Shown here: in pieces, positions 1 through 25,263 of the stretch | Layout: every line of letters begins with the position of its first letter | How positions within the stretch are numbered: position 1 is the first letter of the stretch | DNA from: Ptychodera flava | Lineage: Eukaryota > Hemichordata > Enteropneusta > Ptychoderidae | Assembly: GCF_041260155.1 (NCBI RefSeq) | Contig: NW_027248277.1 | Location: 4,500,501 to 4,564,500 of the forward strand | Length of the DNA stretch: 64,000 nucleotides | Direction: 5' to 3' | Notes under the pieces: model-generated | Seen by the model: only the letters and a program-made list of their open reading frames with translations | What the model was told of the DNA's origin: nothing | Database searches by the model: none | Position numbers and translations under genes: made by a program

Positions 1-2039
1 CATCTGATGACATGTCCATTCTCATCACTGACAACTACTTGCTTGTTCAGGCCTAGGTAAGAAATATTAGCAAAGCGTACGGTCCATATCGTCAGGATGG
101 AATTCTACATAGCTAAGCTACGAAGTCCCACCTATGAGATGTAAAACACAGATAGTTGATGACAAAAGCTAGGTTGTCAAGACGCAATTTTGACGATTTT
201 TCCCGTCATACATGGCGTTTCAACATGGCGGCCTAGGATAACGTCGATGCGAAGGCAGCAGTCGTGGTAAGTTTTTACCGTTATTTTTATGTTTTGAAGT
301 GAGAAATCGTGAAAAATGTATCGCCTTCCGGGTCAAATATCATGGAAAATGAATTCCATCCTGACGATATGGACCGTACGCTTTGCTAATATTTCTTACC
401 TGGGCCTGCTTATTGTTGTCATCTAAACATAAGCATGTATTGTCATCTGATATAGCAATATCACGTGGTGTAAAGGGCTTCTCAAACTGTTCACATTTGA
501 GGATTTTCTTAAATTTTCCATCTCTGGCGGTCATCCCAAACCTATTGTTGTTCCTATCTGCAGTAACAATGTCTCCGTCTTTGTTTACGGCCACACTCCA
601 GGGATAGTTGTACTGTCCCTCAGCACTTCCTTGACAGCCAATGGTCTTCACCAATCCTATGATGACAGGATAGCCTGGTATTGGTTGATCTCTTATTGTC
701 ACAGTAACTTGATATTTTCCATCCAATTGTCCAGTCACTGTAACTCTGTGTGTACCATCTCTGTTGTCAGCTACACTGATGTCTTCCCATGATGCATCAG
801 GTTTTCTTACCTTGGCTTTCACTGGATGTTTTGTGTTGACTTGTTTTCCTGTGGAATCTCTGGTTGTGATCAGTAGATCTGCAGAGTCACCTTTCCAGAG
901 TTGTTTTGGAAGGTTTTCAACTGTACATTTAGAGATCTCAATCTCATATATTGAATCAAGTATTCCCAGAATTCCACTTTCAGAGAACTCAACACTTGGT
1001 TGAAGTACAACTTTATCATATCGTGTCTGCAGTTTTGTTTCCATGGTAATCAGTTGCTTGATACGAGTACCGACATCACCCTTTGTTGAGAGAACTTGAG
1101 CAGCATTCCCATAGTTAATCAATGTCTCTATGTAACTGCATGCACTCTTAATGTTACCGCACTTTAATTCCATCTTATCAATATCAACAGCTGCTTTTTT
1201 AATTTTCATTTTGTAATTGTTTTTCAGTTCATCTATCAGTCTCTGCTCTTCTCTCTTTATTATCTTGATGATTTCTTCTGCTTTCATTCTCACCTTCCTT
1301 TCTTCTCTGCTGCACTGCTCTGTAAGATCAGTGTGTATCTGCTTGGCCAGGGTTTTGTTCTTTTCAGCTTCCTGTTCTTTCACTTTCAGTTTGTCAACCA
1401 TGGCTTTCAATTCTGTAAGATACTCATCTGCTGCATCTTTCAAGTCTCTGTGTACATGTTCTGGTATGCGATGTTTGACTATGGTGCAGTTTGTACAGAC
1501 AGGTACCTGACAGGTTTCACAAAAGAATTCAATTTCATTCTTTGGATGAACACTGCAATATTCTACTGCCTGTAGAATTTTTGGATCGACTGATTTTGTT
1601 TTTTCAAAAGCTGTAATGGCCACAATCCTATGTGTCTGTGTAGGTGACAGATTTCTATGCACCTTAACACAGGTATATTACACAGATAATGTTTGCAATC
1701 AACACACCAGTGAGTGGCTGTATTCTCTTGGCAACCTTCACATTTTATCTGCCTTCCCTCCACTAACTGCCGTCGTTGCTTGAATATCTCAATCAGATTG
1801 CTCATGAAGAAGTTGCCTTTTATCGCTGGCACTCCTCCAACAGGAAGCTTATATTGCTGTCGACATTCTGGACAGATTAGAGATCCAGTCTTCTCAACCA
1901 GTGTGACTAAACACTGCTCACAGAATGTATGCAGACATGGTAGACTTTTAGGAGACATGAACTGTTCCAGACAGATGGTACAACACAGGAAATCTTCGCC
2001 AACTTCTTCCAAAAATTGAGATTCTGATGCAGCAGCCAT
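1..2039 (-). pseudogene. TRIM2/3-like RING-B-box-coiled-coil-filamin-NHL gene, frameshifted, 5' part
   Basis: The minus strand starts at ATG 2039 and encodes a C3HC4 RING finger (C20-x2-C23, C35-x-H37, C40-x2-C43, C56-x2-C59), then the first half of a B-box. The frame breaks near 1673-1680, where TGT-AAT-AT-ACC-TGT holds two extra bases inside the expected CxxC pair. The next frame (1662 down to about 402) continues with B-box 2 (YCSVHP...CETC...CTNC), a Lys/Glu-rich coiled coil, a filamin-type immunoglobulin repeat and the first NHL-type repeats. More NHL-like sequence (VVVSDENGHVI) is readable at 47-1 after a 347-bp inserted element. Intact family members are ubiquitin ligases with this domain order. 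Here the frameshift would end the protein soon after B-box 1. Joining the two NHL pieces by removing the insert also gives a stop (CAG-GCC-TGA). A sequencing error could explain the 2-bp shift, but not both defects easily. The 3' end lies outside the window. Confidence 0.8.
55..401. mobile_element. 347-bp inverted-repeat (MITE-like) element inside the TRIM NHL region
   Basis: Positions 56-105 and 351-400 are perfect reverse complements over 50 bases, and 55/401 extend the match. The ends read AGGTAAGAAATATTAG... and ...CTAATATTTCTTACCT. The flanks carry AGGCCT (left) and GGGCCT (right), a likely imperfect 6-bp target duplication. The roughly 245-bp core has no ORF. Read on the minus strand the element starts with a strong donor (CAG|GTAAGA) and ends with an acceptor-like TTTCTTACCTAG, so it could be removed as an intron. 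Family unknown. Confidence 0.75.
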
Positions 2040-4064
2040 TGTACGTTTGTGTGTTGTCCACTGGTAGGCATGTCACGTACAAACCTATCACATGCTGTCA
2101 ACTGTAATATATGCTAATATATTCAGTAGTGACGTATATTGTTGTGTTCATGCTCACAATAAGGTTACTCTCCTCATGGTTAGAAACTAGAGAACAACAG
2201 CCGTGGTACATATATATACTATATGGACCACTCATCTTGGTATATAAATTCCTCTCAGGTGTTGTACCTCTTTGCCAGCTACTTCACGATATGCCATTTA
2301 TCAACTCCATATCAAGACACTTCAGCAACATAGGCAGTTATGCATGTCCTCTTTCTCTTGTCCACACCACAGTCAACCCACCCTGTGTCCACACTTTGTA
2401 CTTTGTAGTATAGTTTTAATGGTGATTCAATCATTTCTGGGACCAAAGTTAAACTTTGTGACTTTGTGCTAAGGATTGAGTGGAATCGAAATATATTTTA
2501 GGTTTTAAACTACAATATTAATTAATCATCTTGCTGTGCTAAAACTCATGGAGTACTGCCAATATAAAATGTCATGAATTGATTGAGAGATTATTATGCC
2601 AAATTTTTCCATATATCAAGATTCATATTACTAAATATGCTGAAATGGATTTGCCTATGACCTGTGCTTACTAATATAAGGTTTTGGCACATAAATATTT
2701 TCAGTATTTGCACTGCAGTGCAAATGCCAGTGGTACTTGTGTGCTGCAATGCAAGTAAACTGTGGCACATATGTAATAATTTTACATATTGAGATTGTAG
2801 TGACGGCCTTTCTGTTTCAGTCAGTTACTGGGTTTTTTGCTACCATTGATACAGAAGAATGTCCATGATAAAGTAACATAGATCACAACTCTTAACCATG
2901 CACATTTGTTGTAATGCAAGGAAACAATGTTTTAATATCATAATTTCTTAAATGCTGATACTTCAGTAAGAGTAGCTAGACTGAAAAATGTTCTAAAAGA
3001 ATTGTGTCAAGATGCTTGATAAAATGGCAGGAGATTTTGTCTTCAAAACATGTTAGGAAAATAAATCACTCTTAACCATTTGAGTGCCATATTTTTCCCT
3101 TCAAAATTTTAGAGCAACATTTATTAAATTTTTGTATATTTCTGTAATTTTTTGTAACAGATTTGGACTGAATAGACATGATATCATTTTGGCTTCAGTT
3201 TTTTATCTTAATTTCTGAGAAAATGTGAAAGAAATTGTTTGAGTTTCATTTTACAAAAGTGACACAAACTGACGGTGGCGCTCAAAGGGTTAATATTACT
3301 ATTCCATACTTAGCAATCTCATATTACGTCTTGCATAAATTAATATTATACACGTTATTTACTGTTCACTTGTTGAAGTAACACTGTCAAAGCCCCTGTG
3401 TAATTTAATTGTGATGGACAAATACAATAAACTTGAAAGAAACAAAGAACAATGTCTGAATATATCTGGAACTAGACACGCGCACCTAATTTCAATCACA
3501 GGGATGATTGAAATAGCTGTTGTATTGTATTGTATGTGAAAAAAAAATTGTCTTCTCATTTTTATGTACATTTCAGAACTACGGCAGATCGTCTTACAGG
3601 TGGCCCAACTTCATCGCGAGCACTCGCACTGGGAGTTGGGATGCCATCTACAAACTTACACTTTCGAATAACAACTTCAAAATCTACCTGCTTCCTCTGG
3701 CATGGCATGTAGAATATCATTTCACTACCATTATGCCATTTATACCAGTCAACTCCATTGTGACTACACTGCGAAAATGATTAATCAACGCTGTACTCCG
3801 GCAGTGTGCCCGGCTTTGTCCTATATCTGTCAGGTCAGGTTTAATCCGAATAGCGCCCTCATCTAGGGTTCAAAATTAATTTGGAAAATATGTAATTCTG
3901 TATTTTAGCAACGTACTTAATCCATTGCGGATCTTGAAATGGCCATACAAAAGATCTCAGTTTTTATACTGATGGTTCAACTGCGGACAACAAAACAATG
4001 GCAACATCCTTTAAAAATCCTGTTTCACCTTTGAACTTTGACCTGGTAGGCGTTACTGCAAGCA
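2040..4064. other. Intergenic region between the TRIM remnant and the element upstream of XYLB
   Basis: The two flanking genes are divergent, so this space should contain both promoters, but I can point to no core promoter element with confidence. The sequence is AT-rich with no convincing ORF. One copy of the TTAA-ended repeat family lies at 3072-3293. Nothing else is recognisable. Confidence 0.6.
3072..3293 (+). mobile_element. TTAA-ended ~220-bp MITE family, copy A
   Basis: Begins TTAACCATTTGAGTGCC and ends GGCGCTCAAAGGGTTAA. The interior shares AT-rich blocks with the copies at 49862, 50373, 50791, 53943, 54579 and 63015, such as the runs around ATTTTTGTA and CTGTAATTTTTT. TTAA ends suggest a piggyBac- or Kolobok-type target preference. 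There is no coding capacity. Confidence 0.75.
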
Positions 4065-4863
4065 ACCAACGTAAAGTTGGCGTCATCCTCATCCTCATCC
4101 TCAGCCTCAGGGGTCACGCGAAAATGAGGATGAGGATGACGCTACAGCGTCAGCTTCACCGGCGTCAGATCCGATTATTCCCGAATGCGTCTGATGGAAT
4201 GATAAGTGTAAAAACGACTTTAAAAATGTGCTCCAAGTTTCATATCACTGTAAATGTTAATCAAAACACAGTGGGGTATGTATTTCATAATATTTAGTAA
4301 CCTCTCCTCTTATAAATATCCGTTTCTCACGATGCAGTAATAACGCAACATTAAGGTTGTATGTTTAATACGTTGACTTTTCAGGCCTCAAGCCATGGTT
4401 ATACCAGTTAATTGTTTTATATGTCCTCTGAATAATTAGGGCTTTCATATCGCCTCTCATGGTGGCGATTTTTACACATTTCGGACCACGTATACTTTTT
4501 TGCACCAATTTTTGGGAAATCTTAACGCAAGAGTTGAGAGGATACCAACAAACACATCCACGGATCCATGGACTGAAAATTACGAACATTTCCAAAAAAC
4601 TAGTCTGTATGAGATATTCTAACGATAAAATATTACCTGCGAACCAGTTTTACGATTCAAAAGAAAGTTGAGAAAGAATGGAGTTGTTATTTTCTTAAGT
4701 TTTGGGCGAATTTTATCATTTATCCGTCATCGGGTAGCGCAACTTCGGCAATCTTCGGATACGACGCTGAAGCTGACGCTGAGCAGCGTCATTTTCAGCG
4801 TCAGCTAGAAAGGTCACCTGAGGCTGAGGATGAGGATGAGGATGACGCCAACTTTACGTAGGT
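4065..4863. mobile_element. 799-bp terminal-inverted-repeat element with 9-bp target duplication, upstream of XYLB
   Basis: The termini 4065-4111 and 4817-4863 are reverse complements over 47 bases with one mismatch. They start ACC(A/T)ACGTAAAGTTGG and contain a TCATCC hexamer repeat. Both ends are directly flanked by the same 9 bases, CTGCAAGCA (4056-4064 and 4864-4872), a clean target-site duplication. Sub-terminal AGCGTCAGC motifs repeat on both sides. No transposase is encoded, so the element is non-autonomous. A 9-bp duplication with long inverted ends is typical of Mutator-like elements, but that assignment is inference. It ends 122 bp before the XYLB start codon. Confidence 0.88.
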
Positions 4864-4985
4864 CTGCAAGCAAGGTTGTTGACTTGAAGGCTGTGTGTGG
4901 ACTTCTTGTGGCGGCCAGTTGTGATAACCACGGTCCCTCCGTGTGATAATCAATCAACGAAAACAGCAATACGTCAGTGAAAACC

Positions 4986-18306
<13,321 letters not shown>

Positions 18307-21300
18307 GAACTATAATCAACCAATCAAATCTTCAAATGGAATGTTTCTGAAATTTTAATTGAGAAAAGAGGATCACTAGTATTTCTCTCAGAACACTTAG
18401 GTTGATCATTTGGAAATTTTCCATATCCAATCACAGAAGTGGGTCAACTTTTCCAGTGAGTTGCGATAGAATAGCTCTCCTGTCTTGAAATCAGGTGTTT
18501 AATTATTCGATAAGAATACCTCACTAACTAACAGCCCAATGGAAGGGTGTTTCTAAGTGTACATCAATAGTCAAATCTGATTGGACAATATGCTAGAGAA
18601 GTTGCTTCCTGATTGGACAACACCTTTGTCACTTTGAAAACAAACTCAATGTCCTGCACATAGTGATTGGTAATGTTCAGTGTATTACTGGTACTCACTT
18701 CCTGATTGGACGATACATTTGCCACTTCTCAGTCAGTGAGTAGTGTGTGTTACTGTGCAATGTAGCACTGTACCACTGCTGGTCACAGTCCTCCTGACCA
18801 TAGTGGTGAATATTTGTTTTGTATACTTCAATAGAGCTTCTCACGCAGATTATGCTGTTTCCTACTGTCCATACCTGTGACAATGGGTATACTCTTAATA
18901 AGACTGAATACAAGTCACCAAGTTAGCAGTGTTTCATACAAGTTCTCAATGAGTATGCATTACTTGACTGGACTATAGAGGGCCATCAATGTATGGTAGA
19001 AAGTAGAACATCGTGGCAAACAATCAGCTAGAATGTGAACAGAAAACTTGTCATGTGATTTTGACATCCTGTTACATGCAAAATGATGAATGGATTTCAC
19101 AGAATACTCCCAATTTGTGGATGACGTCCAAGGATTATTACTTGAATTTTATCTACAGATTCAAAATTTTTTTTTAAATGAAAAACATTTCAACACAGAC
19201 ACTTTTTCTTTCAGGGAAATCTACAGAGAGCACACTTAAACAGTCTTCCTGACAAATACTTTTACCTTTTATACAACACAGAGGGCGCTCATAGGCATTG
19301 TGTTGTAACAGATGTTTTCAATGATGCCTGAGTAATCAATTAATCATGATTTTGCAAAGTACTGTAACACATGGAATATTGGTTTAACCTTGAATTTGCA
19401 GAGTCAATGTCAGAATGGAACAATAGACAGTAGGAGTGACTCTCTTCTGTCTATGGTGGAACTGTTTCTGATGTTAATACTAATTTGTAATGGAATAAAC
19501 ATCAAATTTTTACAACTCAGTGGTCACATTTTGGAGTATTTTTGCAGAACTTTGCAAGTTATCAACATCCTTGCTACAACCCCTCCCCCTCCAAAAATAC
19601 ACATGGACATGCATAATCAAGTTATTAAAATACTGCCACCACATGAATTCACAAGTGTGAACTACAGGACTCTGTCTGCTGAACCCTCACCCCCCTATGA
19701 CAGAGTACATTGGTCCATCCACATTATAAACAACAACACTTTGTGTCTGTAAAATGGGTATTGGTACACTCTGATTTCACTTTTCATATCATGTGTGTGA
19801 TAACGGTTTTCCTTTTGTTACAAATTTATTTTTAGATTTTGATATCATAAACATCAAATTGCTACAATTTAATTGACAAAGTAATGAAGTTTCAGGGCTG
19901 TATACTCTGTATTCACAATTATCTGCTCATGTTGTGCTCAATAAAATTGTGGACAATGTCTTTTTTTTTTTCATTTCAATCTGCCGGATAGGCCCTCATG
20001 TGTTAGACTGTTGAAAGGACACTGCATTTGTGGCCATATTCACCTGAAACCCGGCTCTCTTTGATCAGTTTGAATTTTCTATATGTGGTGACACACAATG
20101 CAAATGTCTAACTAACACACAATGTTAACACATAGTAGAAATTTTCCAATGATCAGCATTCACACATTCATACACAGTTGTAGTTAAGACCAGCAAGTGT
20201 ACCAGTGTGTAGATAGAAGCACACACACCTGCATGTAATGACACATCACCGAAGGGAGCCCTCAACCCATTCCGTGAGTGACAGTCGAGTGGTGTTGCAT
20301 CTCCACAGTCCCGTGACAACAGTCAAGTGCAGCCGCCAAGTTTGTTATTCCTCCAATTATGTTTTCATAATATTGACAGCTCTAGTCAACACTACGGTAT
20401 CAGTGGAATGGTAAATTTTCTGGTCAGAAATTTGTGGTCCTTGAGCTTTGAGTGATCAATTCACACTGACCTTTCACAAACACATACACAGAAAAAATCA
20501 GGGACTCTACATTATGCTTAAATTGTTTTTATTTTTGTTGCCATGACATCAGTTGCCATGACAACAACATCCATGTACAACTTTCATAACGAGTTGTTTG
20601 AACAACTCAATATTGACAATCATTTGGTTGAATCCATTACAAAGACAGGTGTGAAAGGATGACACACATTCCATAACAAAAGGCATGAACAAATAATGAG
20701 GTTAAACAAATGTAACATTATTTGTATGTAAATTTTGAAAATTTGCCAGCTGATAAAAAATATAGTCATTCTAGTTTTTAGCTAGTTCCTCACTTTTTCA
20801 CTTTCTGACTGAAAAAGAGCAAACCAACTGACAGCATTACTTGTAATTGGTTAAAATCTTTCAAAGTAGAGTGGTTCCTGTCATGTAGAATCCAACCCTA
20901 TTGCACAGCAAACTCATTTCTTCATGACAACCCCTCTGGTTATACACACGCTAAATTCCCCTGTAACCCTGTCACAATCAGGCGTTGGCATAACCCCATT
21001 GTTTTCACCAGGCAGGGCTGAACCATCTACAGGCAAACGGGGGCTGGCAGGGTTACATTCCTTCTGACAGTAAAGATTCTGTTCAAATCTTAACACGCTT
21101 TTTGTTCATATTATTTTAAATAATGTTTATTTGCGTATCTGATACGCTTCGCGATTTCAAATAAGATAGTCCCTTTCCCTTTTGTAAATTTTGTTTTGAT
21201 GCCTGTGAACAGAAACATCTACAACAGATGTAAAAAAAGTTTTAAACTGCATATTTACAAAGTAAAGCTATTGAAAAAGCACATAATAATCTTCAGTATT

Positions 21301-22232
21301 TACTGTAATACAACAATAGCAAAGGGTCCCTTCACTTTTTTTACAACGACATTTGTGAACAGTACAAAAATTACTTACATTTAGCAAAGTTTGACTATGC
21401 CTGACACAATTCTGTGTAAGACAATAAAATAAACACACTTCACATACATATTTGGTGTGAAGGTTTCATCAAATGTTAGCAGTTGAAGTCATGAATCAAG
21501 CCCAAAAATTGACCTGGCTTGTTCATTCAGTGACCCAACACTTTTGAACAACAATTTGGCAATGACTGGTGATTTGATTTCAAACACAACCCAGAATTCT
21601 TACATTAGCCATAGACACTGGTGTGGAAGATTTCATACCACAGTCTATGCATTTGCTACATTAAAACAACTCAATCACTGAAAATGTGCATATATTGGTG
21701 ACACACTATCTGTGCTTGGCCCCAAAGTGGAAACTGATTGTTACTATGGATACAGATGCCTGAATTCCTTAAGTAGTTCATCCAACAAAGCCTTGTTGAA
21801 ATTTTAAACTTGTGCAATATTTTCAAAAATCCTGATAAATGACAGACATGTTCCTGACCCTTTCCCCCCTGACCAAATCTGGTTTGACTTTATCATTCTG
21901 ACTGATAGTTGGCCCAACAGAGAGAAAAACTGAAATGAATGGGTTGAATTTCGCTGGAAATAGTTTCAAACTCTGACAACAGTGTGTGATATCCACACAA
22001 CCTTGATATCCCAGTGATATCATGGTAATTCTATTCTGTACAATTCAATTTCTAAAGAAACATTGTGCAAATAACTCTAACATTTCACTACATTGGGTCT
22101 TGTGAAATCCAAGGAAAGGCAAAATTCCTCATTTTACAATATTTCTGTTTAGACATGTGCAAATGTAACTTTCCATCATGTGACTTTGTGAAAATTACCA
22201 AATGTTTTTTTTGAAAAGACAAAATAATTTGT
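18307..22232. other. Convergent 3' space between XYLB and the bZIP gene
   Basis: No protein gene is visible. It should hold the XYLB 3' UTR (AATAAA at 19494-19499 and 19940-19945 on plus) and the bZIP 3' UTR (TTTATT at 21126-21131, AATAAA on minus). The segment 18560-18715 repeats CTGATTGGAC three times. The rest is AT-rich without recognisable elements. Confidence 0.55.
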
Positions 22233-24800
22233 TCACTGACATTTTTGTGCCAAATTTTTAGTCGATAGTGTCTCAATCAGTTTCTTTCTCAAGAAATCAG
22301 TGTGTTTTGTCAATTCTTCAATCTTTTCCTGTAGTTTGATATTACTTTGCTCCAATTCTTCCGCTTTCTTTTCTAATAACGAATCTTTCGCTTTCCTGGC
22401 CTCTCGCGATTTTCTCGAGGCGTGGTTATTTTTGTCCCTTCTCTCACGATATTTTTCATAGCTTGCAGTCGACGTGGATGTCCTCGGCTTCTTCTCTTCC
22501 TGTTTGAATTCATTGTCATCCTCTTCCGCATCAACGGCAAGCTTACGCTTCTTGGGCGACTTCACCTCTTGAATGGTACCCTCTATCTTGGGGGTGTTAG
22601 TACTTGGTGGAACGGCCTGACAGGCAATTTCATCAAACACTGTTACCCCACTGCAAGTCTGACTGGCCTCCTGTAAACAAACACACAACAAGGGTAATGT
22701 CATTTCCATTACCGCCGAGTAGTTTTCAAGAGTCTCATAAATATCAAGATTAATCATTAAGTCTTAATCCTAATATAAATTTTTCAAACAACTTAAATCA
22801 AAGTGAATGTTTTGTTTCAATGATGTTGGGAGTTGAGGATGGACAAAATGCCAGAACCTTAACACCAAAACAAGTTCATAGAAGACCATCGAAGGATCAT
22901 ATATCAATTAGAATGCATCAGACATGAGCATACAAAGTATGTGTTTGCAGGGATGAGAAAAATTTGGCCCTTGGTGAAATCTTACTCATAATAACATGGA
23001 ACAAAGCAACAATTAACCTTCCCACATATATGCCTGAACAACAACAGAAATATTTCAAGTCCAGAATTTAGTTTCAAAATGAAATGTAAAGATCAGAGGA
23101 ATAAAATCATGAATTACCGCAAAAGACACCATGTTATTCTCCGTCATATGAGCATTTCTGATTTACAGAGAGAGTGTTTTTCTTTTTTATTTAGTCGACG
23201 TTTCATGATTTCTTGCTGAGCTTGCATCAGGTTGTGAAATACCTCATTAATTATGCATGCATGCATGTTAATACATGTTGCTACGACAACATGTATTAAC
23301 ATACTGAATGCCTCAAAAAATTTAGGACCCTGGGAATGACATTCATCTTGCATCACTACCGTCCTTTACATTTGCATTTTCAGGATCTTGCATCAGTCTG
23401 TACAGTCTATGAATGGGGTAAATGCCGGTATGATGCAATCATGAATAGAGTAAAATCCCAAGTCAACTTCGCATCACATTTAAAAGCCTAGGGGTTCCTC
23501 CTTTTTTTACTTTTACATTTTTGTGGGTATTTACACACTTTTATGAAGATTTGGGGCTTGCAATAAGAAGATACTTTTTACTTTTTTCTCTGGAAGTGAC
23601 GATGACAGTATTCACATTGTGACCACTTACCCCTGACAGAAGGCCTGACAGATCAGTGAATGCATCGAAGAAAACATCCCCCATGACATCACTGCCTGGT
23701 GAAGTCAGAAGGTCGCCCTCTATAGGTTCAATGTCCCGAAGCATAGGGAACAGATCCGCTTGGTCAACAGCCGTCTTCAAGATATCTGCTTTTGTAGAGA
23801 CATCGATTGTGGACAGGCTGCTTTCTGTTGGAAAAGAATAATACCATTTAACAACTAAGAAATAACAATAAAAGTCTAAATAACAGAAATACTGGCTAGC
23901 TTCAGAGATTTAATCTACTCTGAGTTACTCATCTGGAGGGGAAAAATAGACTTTCCTTCCCCTACTCAAATTTATCTGGGGAAATCCTAGGTTGCATCAT
24001 TCATTGTAGCAGTTTAACCCTGAATACCATGGAATCTTTTTGAGTGGTTGACGTCAGACCTGCAAACTGTTGAAAAGAATACCAGCCCTGCCATTTCTGA
24101 TTTCACTTCTCCATCTAACATTCTTGGTTAATTTCCATGGTTTTTTTTTACTTTCCTCTAGTCATGAAAAATATATTTTCTGGGTGAATTTGTTTTTGAC
24201 GATTTACATTTCATCAGCTCAATAAGTAAAATGTTTTTACTAAAGTCTTTAATCCTATACTCATAACATGATGCAATATGACACACCCCCTTTGTATACA
24301 CTAATCTTTTGTATTGGGTCAAAGTCCAAGACTTGTCCAATAGAATTTTATGCTTACAAATTTTAGTCTGTTAATAATTCTTTGTAAGGTGTCATCATAA
24401 CCTAGTTTTCATCAAATACTTCCTTCAGCAGTAAAGATTTTCCTCAATTGTTTTTACGTTATCAAGAAGTGAGAGTTAGTTTTCTCTAAGTTTCAATCAT
24501 CTTTGGTGTCCACATTTGAAATGTTTTCATTCATTTCACGGTGGTTTCAAAATGTTTGAAGGATTAAAGATAGCTATCAATGTTTCGTTTTCATTTTGCA
24601 TTGCCAAATTTGATGGTTGAATTTTTGCTGATTGGCACATGGGCTCGTTTCCCTGCATTTCACTGTGTTGTTTTCTGACACTGTATTTGTGCTGTTGGTT
24701 TTTGTCCTTCAAATTCTTATCTGTTTGTGTTTGTGTTTTTACCTGTGTCAAATAGGCCACTTGGTTCCAGGGTCCAACGTAAGGCAATGCTGGTGGCCAT
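22233..24800 (-). CDS. bZIP transcription factor, C/EBP-like group, three coding exons
   Basis: Proposed exons (minus): 24800-24743, 23824-23631, 22670-22233. All junctions are GT-AG and the phases agree, giving 229 residues from ATG 24800, or 247 from the in-frame ATG at 24854. The last exon encodes an SPKKRK basic cluster, an acidic stretch, then a bZIP domain. Its basic region has the KNNHASRKSREARK signature, close to the NNxAxxxSR of C/EBP and PAR factors, followed by five leucine heptads. The middle exon is acidic and hydrophobic (ADLFPML, FFDAFTDLSGLL), as expected of an activation domain. It should act in the nucleus as a DNA-binding dimer. It is not ATF4 (no NKTAATRYR motif), CREB or XBP1. 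A C/EBP or insect Cbz/Xrp1-type relative is my best guess. The first exon is the uncertain part because another frame there is open and more protein-like (see the 24748-24921 entry). Confidence 0.82.
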
Positions 24801-24921
24801 GGAGTCCGTCTTTGGTAGAAAACTTATCGTCGTCAAACCAATCGAGCAGATCATCCATAGCCACCAGCTCGTTCCTTTCCAAGTTGTCGTCCATCAAACT
24901 CACAAGGCTGTCAGATAACAT
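24748..24921 (-). CDS. 57-codon upstream ORF overlapping the bZIP start out of frame
   Basis: ATG 24921 (context AACATGT, A at -3) opens 57 codons, ending at TGA 24750-24748, five bases before the donor at 24743. It overlaps the proposed main ATG (24800) by 53 bases in a different frame. It is the first ATG downstream of the acceptor at 25053, and I see no other ATG in the candidate leader exon down to 25264. The peptide is acidic (MDDLLDWFDDD). In ATF4 and ATF5 a similar overlapping ORF of about 50-60 codons confers eIF2-alpha-dependent translation. Alternatively this frame is the real N-terminus and an unseen splice choice joins it to the next exon. Confidence 0.5.
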   Translation of the reverse strand: MLSDSLVSLMDDNLERNELVAMDDLLDWFDDDKFSTKDGLHGHQHCLTLDPGTKWPI

Positions 24922-25263
24922 GTTGTCGGTGGATTCAGTTGTTATGGTTACAAAGGGCTCGGTCTCTGCTAGGCGCTCAATTTTGACGTATTCTTCACAC
25001 ACGCTCGAAACTAGATGGTACCCCTCCACGCTGGTCTTACAACCTACCTTGCCTGCAAGTAAAACATGAAAACTCGTCGTTTAGTTCAACTTGAAGGAAC
25101 ACGTCATTTGCGCAATATGGCAACTGTGCCCGTGTACGGCAGCAAACCACCACGTTGCCAGGCACAGCGCACACGTGGCCATCAAAACCACAAAAAAAAC
25201 ACCAATTGTGCCACTAGAAAGATTTGGTGGTGGTCAATTCTGTTTTTGTAGATTAAACTCTAC

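Noticed and set aside
383..2019. Several plus-strand frames of 74-101 codons opposite the TRIM sequence
   Set aside because: Antisense shadows of the minus-strand coding sequence.
24536..24787. Minus-strand frame reading MPYVGPWNQVAYLTQ
   Set aside because: Third frame through the end of bZIP exon A into the intron; it does not join in phase with the next exon and has no domain.
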